Positions 8,296 to 17,501 of a stretch of 64,000 nt of DNA are shown piece after piece (position 1 is the stretch's first letter; each line of letters starts with the position of its first letter). Origin of the DNA: Sphingomonas panacis. Its GTDB lineage: Bacteria > Pseudomonadota > Alphaproteobacteria > Sphingomonadales > Sphingomonadaceae. The notes beneath the pieces are model-generated. The model was not told the origin of the DNA. It saw only the letters and a list, made by a program, of their open reading frames with translations, and made no database searches. The stretch is taken from positions 868,001 to 932,000 of the forward strand of contig NZ_CP014168.1 of NCBI RefSeq assembly GCF_001717955.1. Reading direction: 5' to 3'. Both the position numbers and the translations under genes were made by a program.

Positions 8296-10893
8296 ATGCT
8301 CGATATCCAGACCGCCACCGCCCAGCCACACGTCACCCGCCGCGCCGATTACACGCCGCCCGAGTGGCGCGTGCCCGACATCGCGCTCGATTTTGACCTC
8401 GCGCCGGAAACGACGCGGGTGCGCGCGACGCTGTCGGTCGAGCGCAACGCCGGGCACGGTCCGTTGCGGCTAGACGGCGCCGGGCAGACGTTGTTGTCGG
8501 TGATGATCGACGGCGTCGCGGTCAACGACTGGAGACTCGAGAACGACGCGCTGGTGCTGGCACTCGCCGGCGATGCGCATGTCGTCGAGACCGAGGTCGA
8601 GATCGCGCCCGATCGCAATACGCAGTTGATGGGCCTGTACGCCTCGGGCGGCATCCTGTGCACGCAGTGCGAGGCGGAGGGCTTCCGCCGCATCACCTAT
8701 TTCCCCGATCGGCCCGATGTGCTGAGCCGCTACAGCGTGCGGATGACCGCCGACAAGGCGCGCTATCCGGTGCTCCTCGCCAATGGTGATCCGGTCGCGC
8801 AGGGCGATCTCGACGACGGCCGGCACTGGGCCGCGTGGAACGACCCGTTCCCCAAGCCGTCCTATCTGTTCGCGCTGGTGGCGGGCGATCTCGCCTGCAA
8901 TTCGGGCAGCTTCATCACGCAATCGGGCCGCACGGTGCAGCTCGGCATCTGGGTGCGCGCCGCCGATGTGGCCAAGACGCACCATGCGCTCGAAGCGCTC
9001 AAGACATCGATGGCGTGGGACGAGCGCGTCTATGGCCGCGAATATGATCTCGACGTGTTCAACATCGTCGCGGTCGATGACTTCAATTTCGGCGCGATGG
9101 AGAACAAGGGCCTCAACGTCTTCAACAGCCGCTACATCCTCGCCGACCCCGACACCGCGACCGACTACGATTTCGACGCGATCGCTGCGGTCGTCGCGCA
9201 CGAATATTTCCACAATTGGTCGGGCAATCGCGTGACGTGCCGCGACTGGTTCCAGCTTTCGCTGAAGGAAGGCTTCACCGTCTATCGCGATCAGAGCTTC
9301 TCGGCCGACCAGGGATCGGCGGCGGTCAAGCGGATCGAGGATGTGCGGGGGCTTCGCGCCGCGCAATTCCCCGAGGATGCCGGCCCGCTCGCGCACCCGA
9401 TCCGGCCCGACGAATATCAGGAAATCTCCAACTTCTACACCGCGACGATCTACAACAAGGGCGCGGAGGTTATCCGCATGCTCGCGACGATGCTCGGCGC
9501 GCAGGCGTTCCGCGCGGGCACCGACCTGTATTTCGAACGGTTCGACGGGACGGCGGCGACCTGCGAGGATTTCGTCGCGTCGCTCGAGGAAGCCAGCGGC
9601 ATCGACCTGACTCAGTTCCGCCGCTGGTACAGCCAGGCCGGCACGCCACGCGTCACAGCGCGGCTTTCGCATGACGTCGGTGGCGGCCGCGCGGTGCTGA
9701 CACTGTCGCAGAGCGTGCCGCCGACGCCGGGCCAGCCGATCAAGGCACCGATGGTGCTACCGCTACGACTCAAGCTGTTCGGCGCAGACACCGGAGCGTC
9801 GCTCAGCGACGAGCGACTGGTGCTGCTGGAGGACGATGTCGCCGAGATCGCATTCGAGACGGCTACCGAGCGGCCAGTGCTGTCGATCAACCGCGGCTTC
9901 TCCGCGCCGGTGGTGATCGAAACCGATCGCAGCGCCGCCGATCTAGCGTTCCTGTCGGCGCATGACGACGATCCGTTCGCGCGCTACGAGGCGATGCAGC
10001 AACTCATGCTCGACACGCTCGTCGCCGCCGCGAGCGGGATGCAGGCGGATCAGGCTGCGGTAATCGCCGCGATCGAGACCACGCTGGACAATAGCGCGCT
10101 CGATCCCGCGTTCATCGCCGAGGCGGTGTTGCTGCCGTCGGAAAGCTTCGTCGGCGACCAGATGGCGGTGGTCGATCCCGAAGCGATCTTCCGCGCCCGC
10201 GAGGCGCTGCGCCGCGAGATTGGCCGTGCATTGGAGCCGAAATGGCGCGCCGCCTACGATCAGGCAGCGGCGATCGGCGGCTATGTCTATTCGCCAGAGG
10301 CCAAGGGCCTGCGCCGGATGAAGACCGTCGCGCTCGGCTATATCGCCGCGAGCGGTGCCGCGGATGCGGGCGCGCTCGCCTTCGCGCAGTTTGAGGCGGC
10401 CGACAACATGACCGACCGGCAGGGCGCGCTCACCACGTTGGTCAGCAGCGATGCGGCCGAGCGGGTGGCGGCGCTCGACATCTTCTACAACCGCTATTGC
10501 GACAATGCGCTGGTGCTCGACAAATGGTTCCAGGCACAGGCGCTCGCCCAGCGCGACGATACGCTCGCGGCGGTCGAGGATCTGGCGCGGCACCGCGACT
10601 TCACGCTCGCCAACCCCAATCGCGCACGTTCGCTGGTGGGGGCGTTCAGCGTCAACCAGCGCGCTTTCAATGCGGCATCGGGCGCCGGCTATCGTTTCGT
10701 CGCGGACCAGTTGATCGCACTCGACAAGCTCAACCCGCAGACCGCCGCCAAGCTGCTCCCGCCGCTCGGCCGGTGGCGGCGCTACGATGCGGGCCGCGCG
10801 ACGCTGATGCGGGCAGAGCTGGAGCGTATCCTCGCCACGCCGGGCTTGTCGAAGGACATGTTCGAACAGGCATCGAAGAGTTTGGCGCAATAA
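8296..10893 (+). CDS. pepN: Aminopeptidase N (M1 family)
   Basis: 865 residues, the standard length for proteobacterial PepN. It removes N-terminal residues from peptides in the cytoplasm. The exopeptidase motif GAMEN lies at about 266-270. The zinc site HEYFHNW (His302, Glu303, His306) is followed by the third ligand in LKEGFTVYRDQ (near Glu325). The frame is open further upstream to 8131, but homologues start near MLDIQTATAQPHVTRRADY, so ATG 8296 is chosen; the upstream extension would also run through the promoter of the divergent peptidase gene. It ends 10 bp before the convergent CsaA-like gene. Confidence 0.95.
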   Translation: MLDIQTATAQPHVTRRADYTPPEWRVPDIALDFDLAPETTRVRATLSVERNAGHGPLRLDGAGQTLLSVMIDGVAVNDWRLENDALVLALAGDAHVVETEVEIAPDRNTQLMGLYASGGILCTQCEAEGFRRITYFPDRPDVLSRYSVRMTADKARYPVLLANGDPVAQGDLDDGRHWAAWNDPFPKPSYLFALVAGDLACNSGSFITQSGRTVQLGIWVRAADVAKTHHALEALKTSMAWDERVYGREYDLDVFNIVAVDDFNFGAMENKGLNVFNSRYILADPDTATDYDFDAIAAVVAHEYFHNWSGNRVTCRDWFQLSLKEGFTVYRDQSFSADQGSAAVKRIEDVRGLRAAQFPEDAGPLAHPIRPDEYQEISNFYTATIYNKGAEVIRMLATMLGAQAFRAGTDLYFERFDGTAATCEDFVASLEEASGIDLTQFRRWYSQAGTPRVTARLSHDVGGGRAVLTLSQSVPPTPGQPIKAPMVLPLRLKLFGADTGASLSDERLVLLEDDVAEIAFETATERPVLSINRGFSAPVVIETDRSAADLAFLSAHDDDPFARYEAMQQLMLDTLVAAASGMQADQAAVIAAIETTLDNSALDPAFIAEAVLLPSESFVGDQMAVVDPEAIFRAREALRREIGRALEPKWRAAYDQAAAIGGYVYSPEAKGLRRMKTVALGYIAASGAADAGALAFAQFEAADNMTDRQGALTTLVSSDAAERVAALDIFYNRYCDNALVLDKWFQAQALAQRDDTLAAVEDLARHRDFTLANPNRARSLVGAFSVNQRAFNAASGAGYRFVADQLIALDKLNPQTAAKLLPPLGRWRRYDAGRATLMRAELERILATPGLSKDMFEQASKSLAQ

Positions 10894-10902
10894 GGCCCGG
10901 GA

Positions 10903-11274
10903 TCAGAACAACCGGCCGCCGTTGGGCACGCCCGCGCTCGGTATCACCAGGACGACCTTCCCGTCCGCATCGGGGAAGCCGAGCGTCAGCACCTCGGACA
11001 TGACCTTGCCGATCTGGCGCGGTGGGAAGTTGACGACTGCGGCGACCTGCCGGCCGGGGAGGTCCGCCAGCGTGTAATGCTCGGTGATCTGCGCCGAGGA
11101 TTTTTTAAGGCCGATCACCGGGCCGAAATCGATCACCAGCCTGAAGGCGGGTTTGCGCGCCTCCGGGAAAGGCAGCGCCTCGACGATCGTGCCGACGCGG
11201 ATATCGACCTTTAGGAAATCGTCGAAGCCGATGACGGGCGATGCCTCTGCCTCGGGATCATGGGTTACGTGCAT
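10903..11274 (-). CDS. CsaA-like tRNA-binding domain protein
   Basis: 123 residues, a single EMAP-II/Trbp111-type OB fold. Typical elements: DFLKVDIRVGTIVEALPFPEARKP, LKKSSAQITEHY, GRQVAAVVNFPPRQIG and the C-terminal PSAGVPNGGRLF. CsaA proteins bind tRNA or act as export-related chaperones as homodimers; the cellular role is unclear. The gene lies 18 bp downstream of the glutathione transferase gene on the same strand and probably shares its transcript. Confidence in the family is high, in the biological role low. Confidence 0.9.
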   Translation of the reverse strand: MHVTHDPEAEASPVIGFDDFLKVDIRVGTIVEALPFPEARKPAFRLVIDFGPVIGLKKSSAQITEHYTLADLPGRQVAAVVNFPPRQIGKVMSEVLTLGFPDADGKVVLVIPSAGVPNGGRLF

Positions 11275-11292
11275 CGGCCCTCCCCAGCCCGG

Positions 11293-11964
11293 TCAGAAAT
11301 CGACATCGTCGTAATGCGAGGTCGGCTGGATGCCGTCCATCCGCTCGGACAATAGCGGGCGGAAGCTCGGCCGGCTCTTCAACCCGCGATACCAGCGTGC
11401 GGTCTGTTCGTGGTTCTTCCAATCGATGCCGCCGAGATAATCGACCACCGAGATATGCGCGGCCGCCGCCAGATCGGCGAGCGTCATCGTCGATCCCGCC
11501 ATCCAATTGTTATGATCGAGCAGGTAGTCGGTATAGTCGAGATGCCGCACCGCCGCGCGCATCGCTTCGCGCAGCACCTTCGAATCGGGCGCCACTCGCG
11601 TGACGAGCCGCTTTTCCATCCGCTCGTGGAGCAACGGCGCGGTCACATCCGCGAAGAATTGCGCATCGAACCACGCGACCTGCCTGCGGATCTCGGCGCG
11701 ATAGGCGGCGGAGCCGGAGATCATAGCGCTCTTGTCGATGGTCTCTTCGAAATACTCGCAGATCGCCATCGAATCGATCAGCAGCAGGTTACGCGCCTGA
11801 TCGGTCATCACCGGCACCTGGCCGGCGGGGTTCATATCGATGAATTCGTCGCGCCTGGCCCAAGGCGATTCGCGCACGAGCTCATAGCCGACACCCTTCT
11901 CACCAAGCAGCAGACGGACCTTGCGCGAGAACGGACAGAGCGGAAATTGATACAGTTGCCACAT
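11293..11964 (-). CDS. Glutathione S-transferase family protein
   Basis: 223 residues. The thioredoxin-like N-terminal domain starts MWQLYQFPLCPFSRKVRLLL (Cys10 and Ser13 in the glutathione-activating position) and carries NPAGQVPVM and the glutathione-binding IDSMAICEYF. The C-terminal all-helical domain includes STMTLADLAAAAHISVVDY. ATG 11964 is chosen: the frame is open upstream, but homologues start at this Met. The gene lies 43 bp after gltB in the same direction and could be read from the glt transcript. The substrate is unknown. Confidence 0.88.
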   Translation of the reverse strand: MWQLYQFPLCPFSRKVRLLLGEKGVGYELVRESPWARRDEFIDMNPAGQVPVMTDQARNLLLIDSMAICEYFEETIDKSAMISGSAAYRAEIRRQVAWFDAQFFADVTAPLLHERMEKRLVTRVAPDSKVLREAMRAAVRHLDYTDYLLDHNNWMAGSTMTLADLAAAAHISVVDYLGGIDWKNHEQTARWYRGLKSRPSFRPLLSERMDGIQPTSHYDDVDF

Positions 11965-12007
11965 GGCGCCGGTGTAGCCGCGCGCCATGTGGCAAGGAAG
12001 GGTGTAA

Positions 12008-15000
12008 CTACTCGGCGGCCTCCAACGCTTCACGATCGTCGAGCGGATGGCTCAGCCGCGAAAGCATCTCCTTCGGCACGACCTGCCAGAAATGGTCGAT
12101 CACCCGGCCCCAATCGTCGAGCAGCGCACCCGACCATTTGCTGTCGGTCGCGGCGTGATGCGCGCGGACATGGCTGAGCAGCACCGATTCCCAGTGCGAC
12201 GAGGACAGCCGGTTCCAGGTGATATTCTCCGGGTTGGCGCGGCGCGCGAAGCTTCCGTCGGGATCGTATACGAACGCCATGCCGCCGGTCATGCCCGCGC
12301 CGAAGTTGGTGCCGACCGGCCCGAGCACGACCGCCATGCCGCCGGTCATATATTCGCAGCCGTTGGCGCCGCAGCCCTCGACGACCACGGTCGCGCCGGA
12401 GTTGCGCACCGCGAAGCGCTCGCCCGCCTGGCCCGCCGCGTAGAGCTTGCCCGAGGTCGCACCGTACAGCACCGTGTTACCGATGATCGTATTCTCGTTC
12501 GACTTGAGCGGTGATGAGACCACCGGGCGTAGCGCGATAATGCCGCCCGACAGGCCCTTGCCGACATAATCGTTGGCGTCGCCGAACACTTCGAGCGTGA
12601 TGCCCTTGCACAGGAACGCGCCGAGACTCTGCCCCGCCGAACCGCGCAGGCGGACGTGGACGTGCCCGTCGGCGAGCGCGTCCATGCCGTACTTGCGCGT
12701 GATCTCGCTCGACAGCCGGGTGCCGACCGCGCGATGCGTGTTGCGCACCGAATAGGTCAGTTGCATCTTCTCGCGGCGCGAGAACACTGCGGCCGCATCC
12801 TTGATGATCTGCGCATCGAGGCTGTCGGGCACTTCGTTACGCCACGTCTTCAGGCTGAAACGGCGCTGATCCTCGTCTGCGTCGACCTTGGCGAGGATCG
12901 GGTTGAGATCGAGGTCGTCGAGATGCTCGGCGCCGCGGCTGACCTGGCGGAGCAATTCGGTGCGACCGATCACGTCGTCGAGGCTCTTGACGCCGAGCCG
13001 GGCGAGAATGTCGCGCACTTCCTCTGCGATGAAGGTCATCAGGTTGATGACCTTCTCGGGCGTGCCGGTGAACTTCGCGCGCAGGCGCTCGTCCTGCACG
13101 CACACGCCGACCGGGCACGTGTTGGAATGGCATTGCCGCACCATGATGCAGCCCATCGCCACCAGCGACAGCGTACCGATGCCGAACTCCTCCGCGCCGA
13201 GGATCGCGGCGATGACGATGTCGCGCCCGGTCTTGAGGCCACCGTCCGCGCGCAGCTTGATGCGGCCGCGCAGGCCGTTGAGCGTGAGCGTCTGGTTGAC
13301 TTCGGAAAGCCCCATTTCCCACGGCGTGCCGGCATATTTAATGCTGGTCTGTGGGGACGCGCCGGTGCCGCCGACGTGGCCGGAGACGAGGATGACGTCG
13401 GCATGGGCCTTCGCCACGCCCGCCGCGACCGTGCCGATGCCGGCCGACGAGACGAGCTTCACGCACACCCGCGCGATCGGGTTGATCTGCTTCAGATCAT
13501 AGATGAGCTGCGCAAGATCCTCGATCGAATAGATGTCGTGGTGCGGCGGCGGCGAGATCAGCATCACGCCCGGCGTCGCATGGCGCAGCTTGGCGATGAA
13601 CTCGGTCACCTTGAAACCGGGCAACTGCCCGCCCTCGCCGGGCTTGGCGCCCTGCGCGACCTTGATCTCGATCTCGTCGCAGGCGTTGAGATATTCGGCG
13701 GTCACACCGAACCGGCCCGAGGCGATCTGCTTGACGCCGGAATTGGCATTGTCGCCGTTCGCATAGGGCGTGTAGCGCGACTTGTCCTCGCCGCCCTCGC
13801 CCGACACCGCCTTGGCCCCGATCCGGTTCATCGCGATCGCCAGCGTCTCGTGCGCCTCCGGGCTGAGCGCGCCCAGCGACATGCCCGGCGTGACGAAGCG
13901 CTTGCGGATTTCGGTGATCGCCTCGACCTGATCGACCGGCACGCCTTCGCCCGGATAGTTGAACTGAAGCAGATCGCGCAGATAGACCGGCGGCAGCGCC
14001 TCGACGCCACGCGAGAATTGCAGATAGGTCGAATAGCTGTCCGAGCCGACCGCCGATTGCAGCAGGTGCATCAACTGCGCCGAATAGGCATGCGTCTCGC
14101 CGGTGTGGCGCTGGCGGTAGAAGCCGCCGATCGGCAGCGTGACGACAGCGGTATCGAACGCAGCCTCGTGGCGCAGCTTGGCGTTGAGGTGGAGCGACGC
14201 ATAGCCCTCGCCCGAGATCTTCGCGGGCATGCCGGGGAAGAAATCGTTGACGAGGCTGCGCGACAGCCCGACCGCCTCGAAATTATAGCCACCCCGATAG
14301 CTGGAGATCACCGCGATCCCCATCTTCGACATGATCTTGAGCAGCCCCTCGTCGATCGCGTGAACGTGGTTGGCGAGGCACTGATCCAGCGTCAGTTCGC
14401 CGAACAGTCCGCGTTCGAACCGGTCGACGATCGCCGCCTCCGCCAGATACGCATGCACCGTCGTCGCGCCGACGCCGATCAGCACCGCGTAATAATGCGT
14501 GTCGAGGCATTCGGCGGTCTGGATGTTGATGCTCGCATAGGAGCGCAGGCCCCGGCGGACGAGATGCGTATGCACCGCAGCCGCCGCCAGCACGCCGGCG
14601 ATGCCAACCCGGTCGGGGCCGATCGCCAGATCGCTGAGGAACAGTTCGCTCTTGCCCTCGCGCACGGCCTGTTCGGCTTCAGCGCGAATTCGCGTGATCG
14701 CGGCGCGCAGCGTCTCTGGGCCGCCGCCGGTTTCGAAGGTGCAGTCGATGTCGGCCGCCTGCGCGCCGAAATGCGCCTTCAGCCGCGCCCAGTCGGCGCC
14801 AGTCAGCACCGGCGATTCGAGCACGAGCACGCCGTCGCGGCGGTCCTCGGTATCGAGGATGTTGGCGAGATTGCCGAACCGCGTCTTGAGCGACATGACG
14901 TGGCGTTCGCGCAAGGGGTCGATCGGCGGGTTGGTCACCTGGCTGAAGTTCTGCCGGAAGAACTGGCTGATCAGGCGCGGCTTGTCGGAGATGACGGCGA

Positions 15001-16522
15001 GCGGCGTGTCGTCTCCCATCGAGCCGATCGCTTCCTTGCCGCCCTCGACCATCGGCGCGAGGATCAACTCCATGTCCTCGAGCGTCTGCCCGGCGGCAAC
15101 CTGGCGGCGGGTGAGATCGGCGCGCTCGAACCGGGTCGTCGCCCCCTCGGGCGCGGCCGGCAGATCGACCATCGCGATGAACTCGCCGATCATCGCACCG
15201 TAATCGGCCTCGCCGGCGATCTGATCCTTGATCGCATGATCGGTGAACACCTTGCCTTCGTCGAGATCGACCGCGATCATCTGGCCCGGTCCCATCCGGC
15301 CCTTCTCGACCACGGTCGATTCGGGAACGACGACCATGCCGCTCTCTGACCCGACGATGAGCAGGCCGTCCGAGGTGCGGGTGTAGCGCAGCGGGCGCAG
15401 CGCGTTGCGATCGACGCCGGCCACGGCCCAGCGGCCATCGGTCATCGCCAGCGCGGCGGGGCCGTCCCACGGCTCCATCACGCTCGCGAAATATTTGTAC
15501 ATGTCGAGGTGCGCGCGCGGCATCTCGCCCTTCGGCCCCCAGGCTTCGGGCACGAGCATCAGCTTGGCGGTCGGCGCGTCGCGGCCCGAGCGCACGATCG
15601 CCTCGAAGGTCGCGTCGAGCGCGGCAGTATCGGAGGCGCCCGCCGGGATCACCGGCTTGATGTCCTCCGAATGCTCGCCGAACGCATTGGCGGCCATCTT
15701 GATCTCGTGGCTCTTCATCCAGTTCTTGTTGCCGCGGATCGTGTTGATCTCGCCGTTGTGGGCGAGGCAGCGGAACGGCTGCGCCAGCCACCATTGCGGG
15801 AAGGTGTTGGTCGAATAGCGCTGGTGGAAGATCGCGACGCGGCTCTCGAAGCGCTGGTCGGTCAGATCGGGATAGAACACCGACAGACTCTCGGCGAGGA
15901 ACAGCCCCTTGTAGATGATCGACCGGCACGACAGGCTACAGACATAGAATCCGCTGATCTGCGCCTCGATCACGCGCTTCTCGATCCGCCGACGGACGAG
16001 ATACAGATCCTTCTCGAACTCGGCGGCGCTCTGCGCGTCGGGCATCGGCCCGGCGATCATGATCTGCTCGATCTCGGGGCGAGTCGCCTGCGCCTTCTGG
16101 CCGATCACCGAGACATCGACCGGCACCTGCCGCCAGCCATAGATCGTATAGCCCTGCTCGATGATCGCGCTCTCGACGATCGTGCGGCACGCCTCCTGCG
16201 CGCCGAGATCGGTGCGCGGCAGGAAGATCATGCCGACGCCGAGCCGGTTGGGGCGCATCTTGTGACCAGACGCCGTCACGGCATCGTCGAAGAACTTGGC
16301 GGGCAGATCGACATGCAGCCCGGCGCCGTCGCCGGTCTTGCCATCAGCATCGACCGCGCCGCGATGCCACACCGCCTTCAAGGCATCGATCGCCGACTGG
16401 ACGACACGGCGCGACGGCTTGCCGTCGGTCGCGGCGACGAGGCCGACGCCGCAGGCGTCCCCCTCGAACTCGGGGCGGTACATGCCGTGTTCGGCGAGAT
16501 AGGTGCGCTGGTCCATGCTCAT
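12008..16522 (-). CDS. gltB: Glutamate synthase (NADPH) large subunit
   Basis: 1504 residues, full length. It converts glutamine plus 2-oxoglutarate to two glutamates. The N-terminal glutaminase (Ntn) domain has its nucleophile at Cys24 in GDACGVGLVA, so a short propeptide is probably removed. The synthase domain binds FMN, and the 3Fe-4S ligands are visible in CIMVRQCHSNTCPVGVC near residue 1130. The C-terminal GXGXG domain contains the repeated Gly motifs (SGGIIALRP, GANGCEYMTGGMAVVLG). The start ATG overlaps the stop of the 85-aa ORF upstream (ATGA), indicating coupling. In many bacteria gltB precedes gltD; here the order is gltD first, with two genes between them. Confidence 0.97.
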   Translation of the reverse strand: MSMDQRTYLAEHGMYRPEFEGDACGVGLVAATDGKPSRRVVQSAIDALKAVWHRGAVDADGKTGDGAGLHVDLPAKFFDDAVTASGHKMRPNRLGVGMIFLPRTDLGAQEACRTIVESAIIEQGYTIYGWRQVPVDVSVIGQKAQATRPEIEQIMIAGPMPDAQSAAEFEKDLYLVRRRIEKRVIEAQISGFYVCSLSCRSIIYKGLFLAESLSVFYPDLTDQRFESRVAIFHQRYSTNTFPQWWLAQPFRCLAHNGEINTIRGNKNWMKSHEIKMAANAFGEHSEDIKPVIPAGASDTAALDATFEAIVRSGRDAPTAKLMLVPEAWGPKGEMPRAHLDMYKYFASVMEPWDGPAALAMTDGRWAVAGVDRNALRPLRYTRTSDGLLIVGSESGMVVVPESTVVEKGRMGPGQMIAVDLDEGKVFTDHAIKDQIAGEADYGAMIGEFIAMVDLPAAPEGATTRFERADLTRRQVAAGQTLEDMELILAPMVEGGKEAIGSMGDDTPLAVISDKPRLISQFFRQNFSQVTNPPIDPLRERHVMSLKTRFGNLANILDTEDRRDGVLVLESPVLTGADWARLKAHFGAQAADIDCTFETGGGPETLRAAITRIRAEAEQAVREGKSELFLSDLAIGPDRVGIAGVLAAAAVHTHLVRRGLRSYASINIQTAECLDTHYYAVLIGVGATTVHAYLAEAAIVDRFERGLFGELTLDQCLANHVHAIDEGLLKIMSKMGIAVISSYRGGYNFEAVGLSRSLVNDFFPGMPAKISGEGYASLHLNAKLRHEAAFDTAVVTLPIGGFYRQRHTGETHAYSAQLMHLLQSAVGSDSYSTYLQFSRGVEALPPVYLRDLLQFNYPGEGVPVDQVEAITEIRKRFVTPGMSLGALSPEAHETLAIAMNRIGAKAVSGEGGEDKSRYTPYANGDNANSGVKQIASGRFGVTAEYLNACDEIEIKVAQGAKPGEGGQLPGFKVTEFIAKLRHATPGVMLISPPPHHDIYSIEDLAQLIYDLKQINPIARVCVKLVSSAGIGTVAAGVAKAHADVILVSGHVGGTGASPQTSIKYAGTPWEMGLSEVNQTLTLNGLRGRIKLRADGGLKTGRDIVIAAILGAEEFGIGTLSLVAMGCIMVRQCHSNTCPVGVCVQDERLRAKFTGTPEKVINLMTFIAEEVRDILARLGVKSLDDVIGRTELLRQVSRGAEHLDDLDLNPILAKVDADEDQRRFSLKTWRNEVPDSLDAQIIKDAAAVFSRREKMQLTYSVRNTHRAVGTRLSSEITRKYGMDALADGHVHVRLRGSAGQSLGAFLCKGITLEVFGDANDYVGKGLSGGIIALRPVVSSPLKSNENTIIGNTVLYGATSGKLYAAGQAGERFAVRNSGATVVVEGCGANGCEYMTGGMAVVLGPVGTNFGAGMTGGMAFVYDPDGSFARRANPENITWNRLSSSHWESVLLSHVRAHHAATDSKWSGALLDDWGRVIDHFWQVVPKEMLSRLSHPLDDREALEAAE

Positions 16523-16776
16523 GATGCCTTCTGGTCGGCGGATTCGACCGCAGCCTTGGTCAGATAGCGGCGCACGCGCTTGCGCGCCTGCGCGTCGGGA
16601 ATCGGTTGAGGGCCGGCATCGCCGTAGCGCGGCCCCTCGGGTATCTTGAGGATGTGCATGACCTCGTTCATCTCGGGACGCACATAGACGGTCTGCCTCA
16701 CCGCTGCGGCCCGGTGCGCGTCAAAAGCGACCGGGGACGCGATCGATGCCGCGCAAGGCTCGCAAAACACGCTCAC
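16519..16776 (-). CDS. Hypothetical 85-aa protein within the glt operon
   Basis: Starts at GTG 16776, overlapping the DUF2059 stop by 4 bases (GTGA), and ends in an ATGA overlap with gltB. The tight coupling on both sides argues that it is translated. The sequence begins MSVFCEPCAAS with a CxxC pair, then a middle segment ending in YVRPEMNEVMHILKIPEG, and a basic C-terminus (ARKRVRRYLTKAAVE). I recognise no family. An internal ATG at residue 36 would give a 50-residue protein lacking the CxxC. It could be a small regulator or merely a coupling ORF. Confidence 0.55.
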   Translation of the reverse strand: MSVFCEPCAASIASPVAFDAHRAAAVRQTVYVRPEMNEVMHILKIPEGPRYGDAGPQPIPDAQARKRVRRYLTKAAVESADQKAS

Positions 16777-17501
16777 ATCACCGTCTTCGGATTGCCGAGC
16801 TTGTCTTCGTCCACTCCAAGCATCTTCGCCATCTTGGCACGTTCGGCCGGGGTGATATCCTCGACCTTACGCGGCGGCGGCAGATCCTTGGTCGCGGCTT
16901 TGGCGGCCTGCACGAAGCGCGGCATCTCGCGCATCAGGCGCGGCACCATACCCTTCATCAATGCCATCATCGCCGGGTCGGTCATGATGGTCATCTGCAT
17001 TCCAGCGAATTTGGTGCCGGTTGGCGTGGCGAGATATCTATCGAGATCGCGGAGTTCGTCGACCGAGAAGCGCGATGCATAGGCGTGCGCCATCGCCTCG
17101 CGCAATTCGGGTTCTAGCGTGTTGAAGAAATCGCCCATCGCTCCGAACATGGCCGTCATCGTGCGCTGCTGGCGCTCGCGCCAACGCGGATCGTAGATCG
17201 CCATAACCTGTTCGAGATCGACCCGGTCGAGCTTCTGCGCGTCTTCGGCACTCATCCCGCCCAGTTGGGCGAGTTCGCGCATCGGCAGTGCCTTCAAGCT
17301 GTCGGCCATGCTCGACGTCATGTTGGACATGGTCGAACCCATCAGCGCCTTGTAAGTCCCGGGCGGCACCAGCCGGACGACGATACCACGCGCGGCGACC
17401 AACGCAGCTTCGCTTGGCGCAGCGGGCGCTTGAGCCGCCGTCTGCGCGGTGACGGGCGCACTAGCGAACGCCAGCGCCATTGCAAACGGTGCGAGCCTCA
17501 C
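16773..17501 (-). CDS. DUF2059 domain protein, exported
   Basis: 242 residues with a signal peptide (MRLAPFAMALAFASAPVTAQ). The DUF2059 core appears near residues 135-165 as YASRFSVDELRDLDRYLATPTGTKF, where the domain typically carries a sp-Gly-Lys/Thr motif. A Met-rich stretch surrounds it (MQMTIMTDPAMMALMKGM). The function of the family is unknown. It overlaps the end of gltD by 4 bases and the start of the 85-aa ORF by 4 bases, so it is embedded in the glutamate synthase operon even though it should be periplasmic. Confidence 0.82.
   Translation of the reverse strand: MRLAPFAMALAFASAPVTAQTAAQAPAAPSEAALVAARGIVVRLVPPGTYKALMGSTMSNMTSSMADSLKALPMRELAQLGGMSAEDAQKLDRVDLEQVMAIYDPRWRERQQRTMTAMFGAMGDFFNTLEPELREAMAHAYASRFSVDELRDLDRYLATPTGTKFAGMQMTIMTDPAMMALMKGMVPRLMREMPRFVQAAKAATKDLPPPRKVEDITPAERAKMAKMLGVDEDKLGNPKTVM

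Noticed and set aside
12656..15349. Long open frame (897 codons) on the plus strand opposite gltB
   Set aside because: It is the antisense of the gltB gene with His/Arg/Asp-rich, low-complexity composition typical of GC-rich shadow frames; no ribosome site or family likeness.
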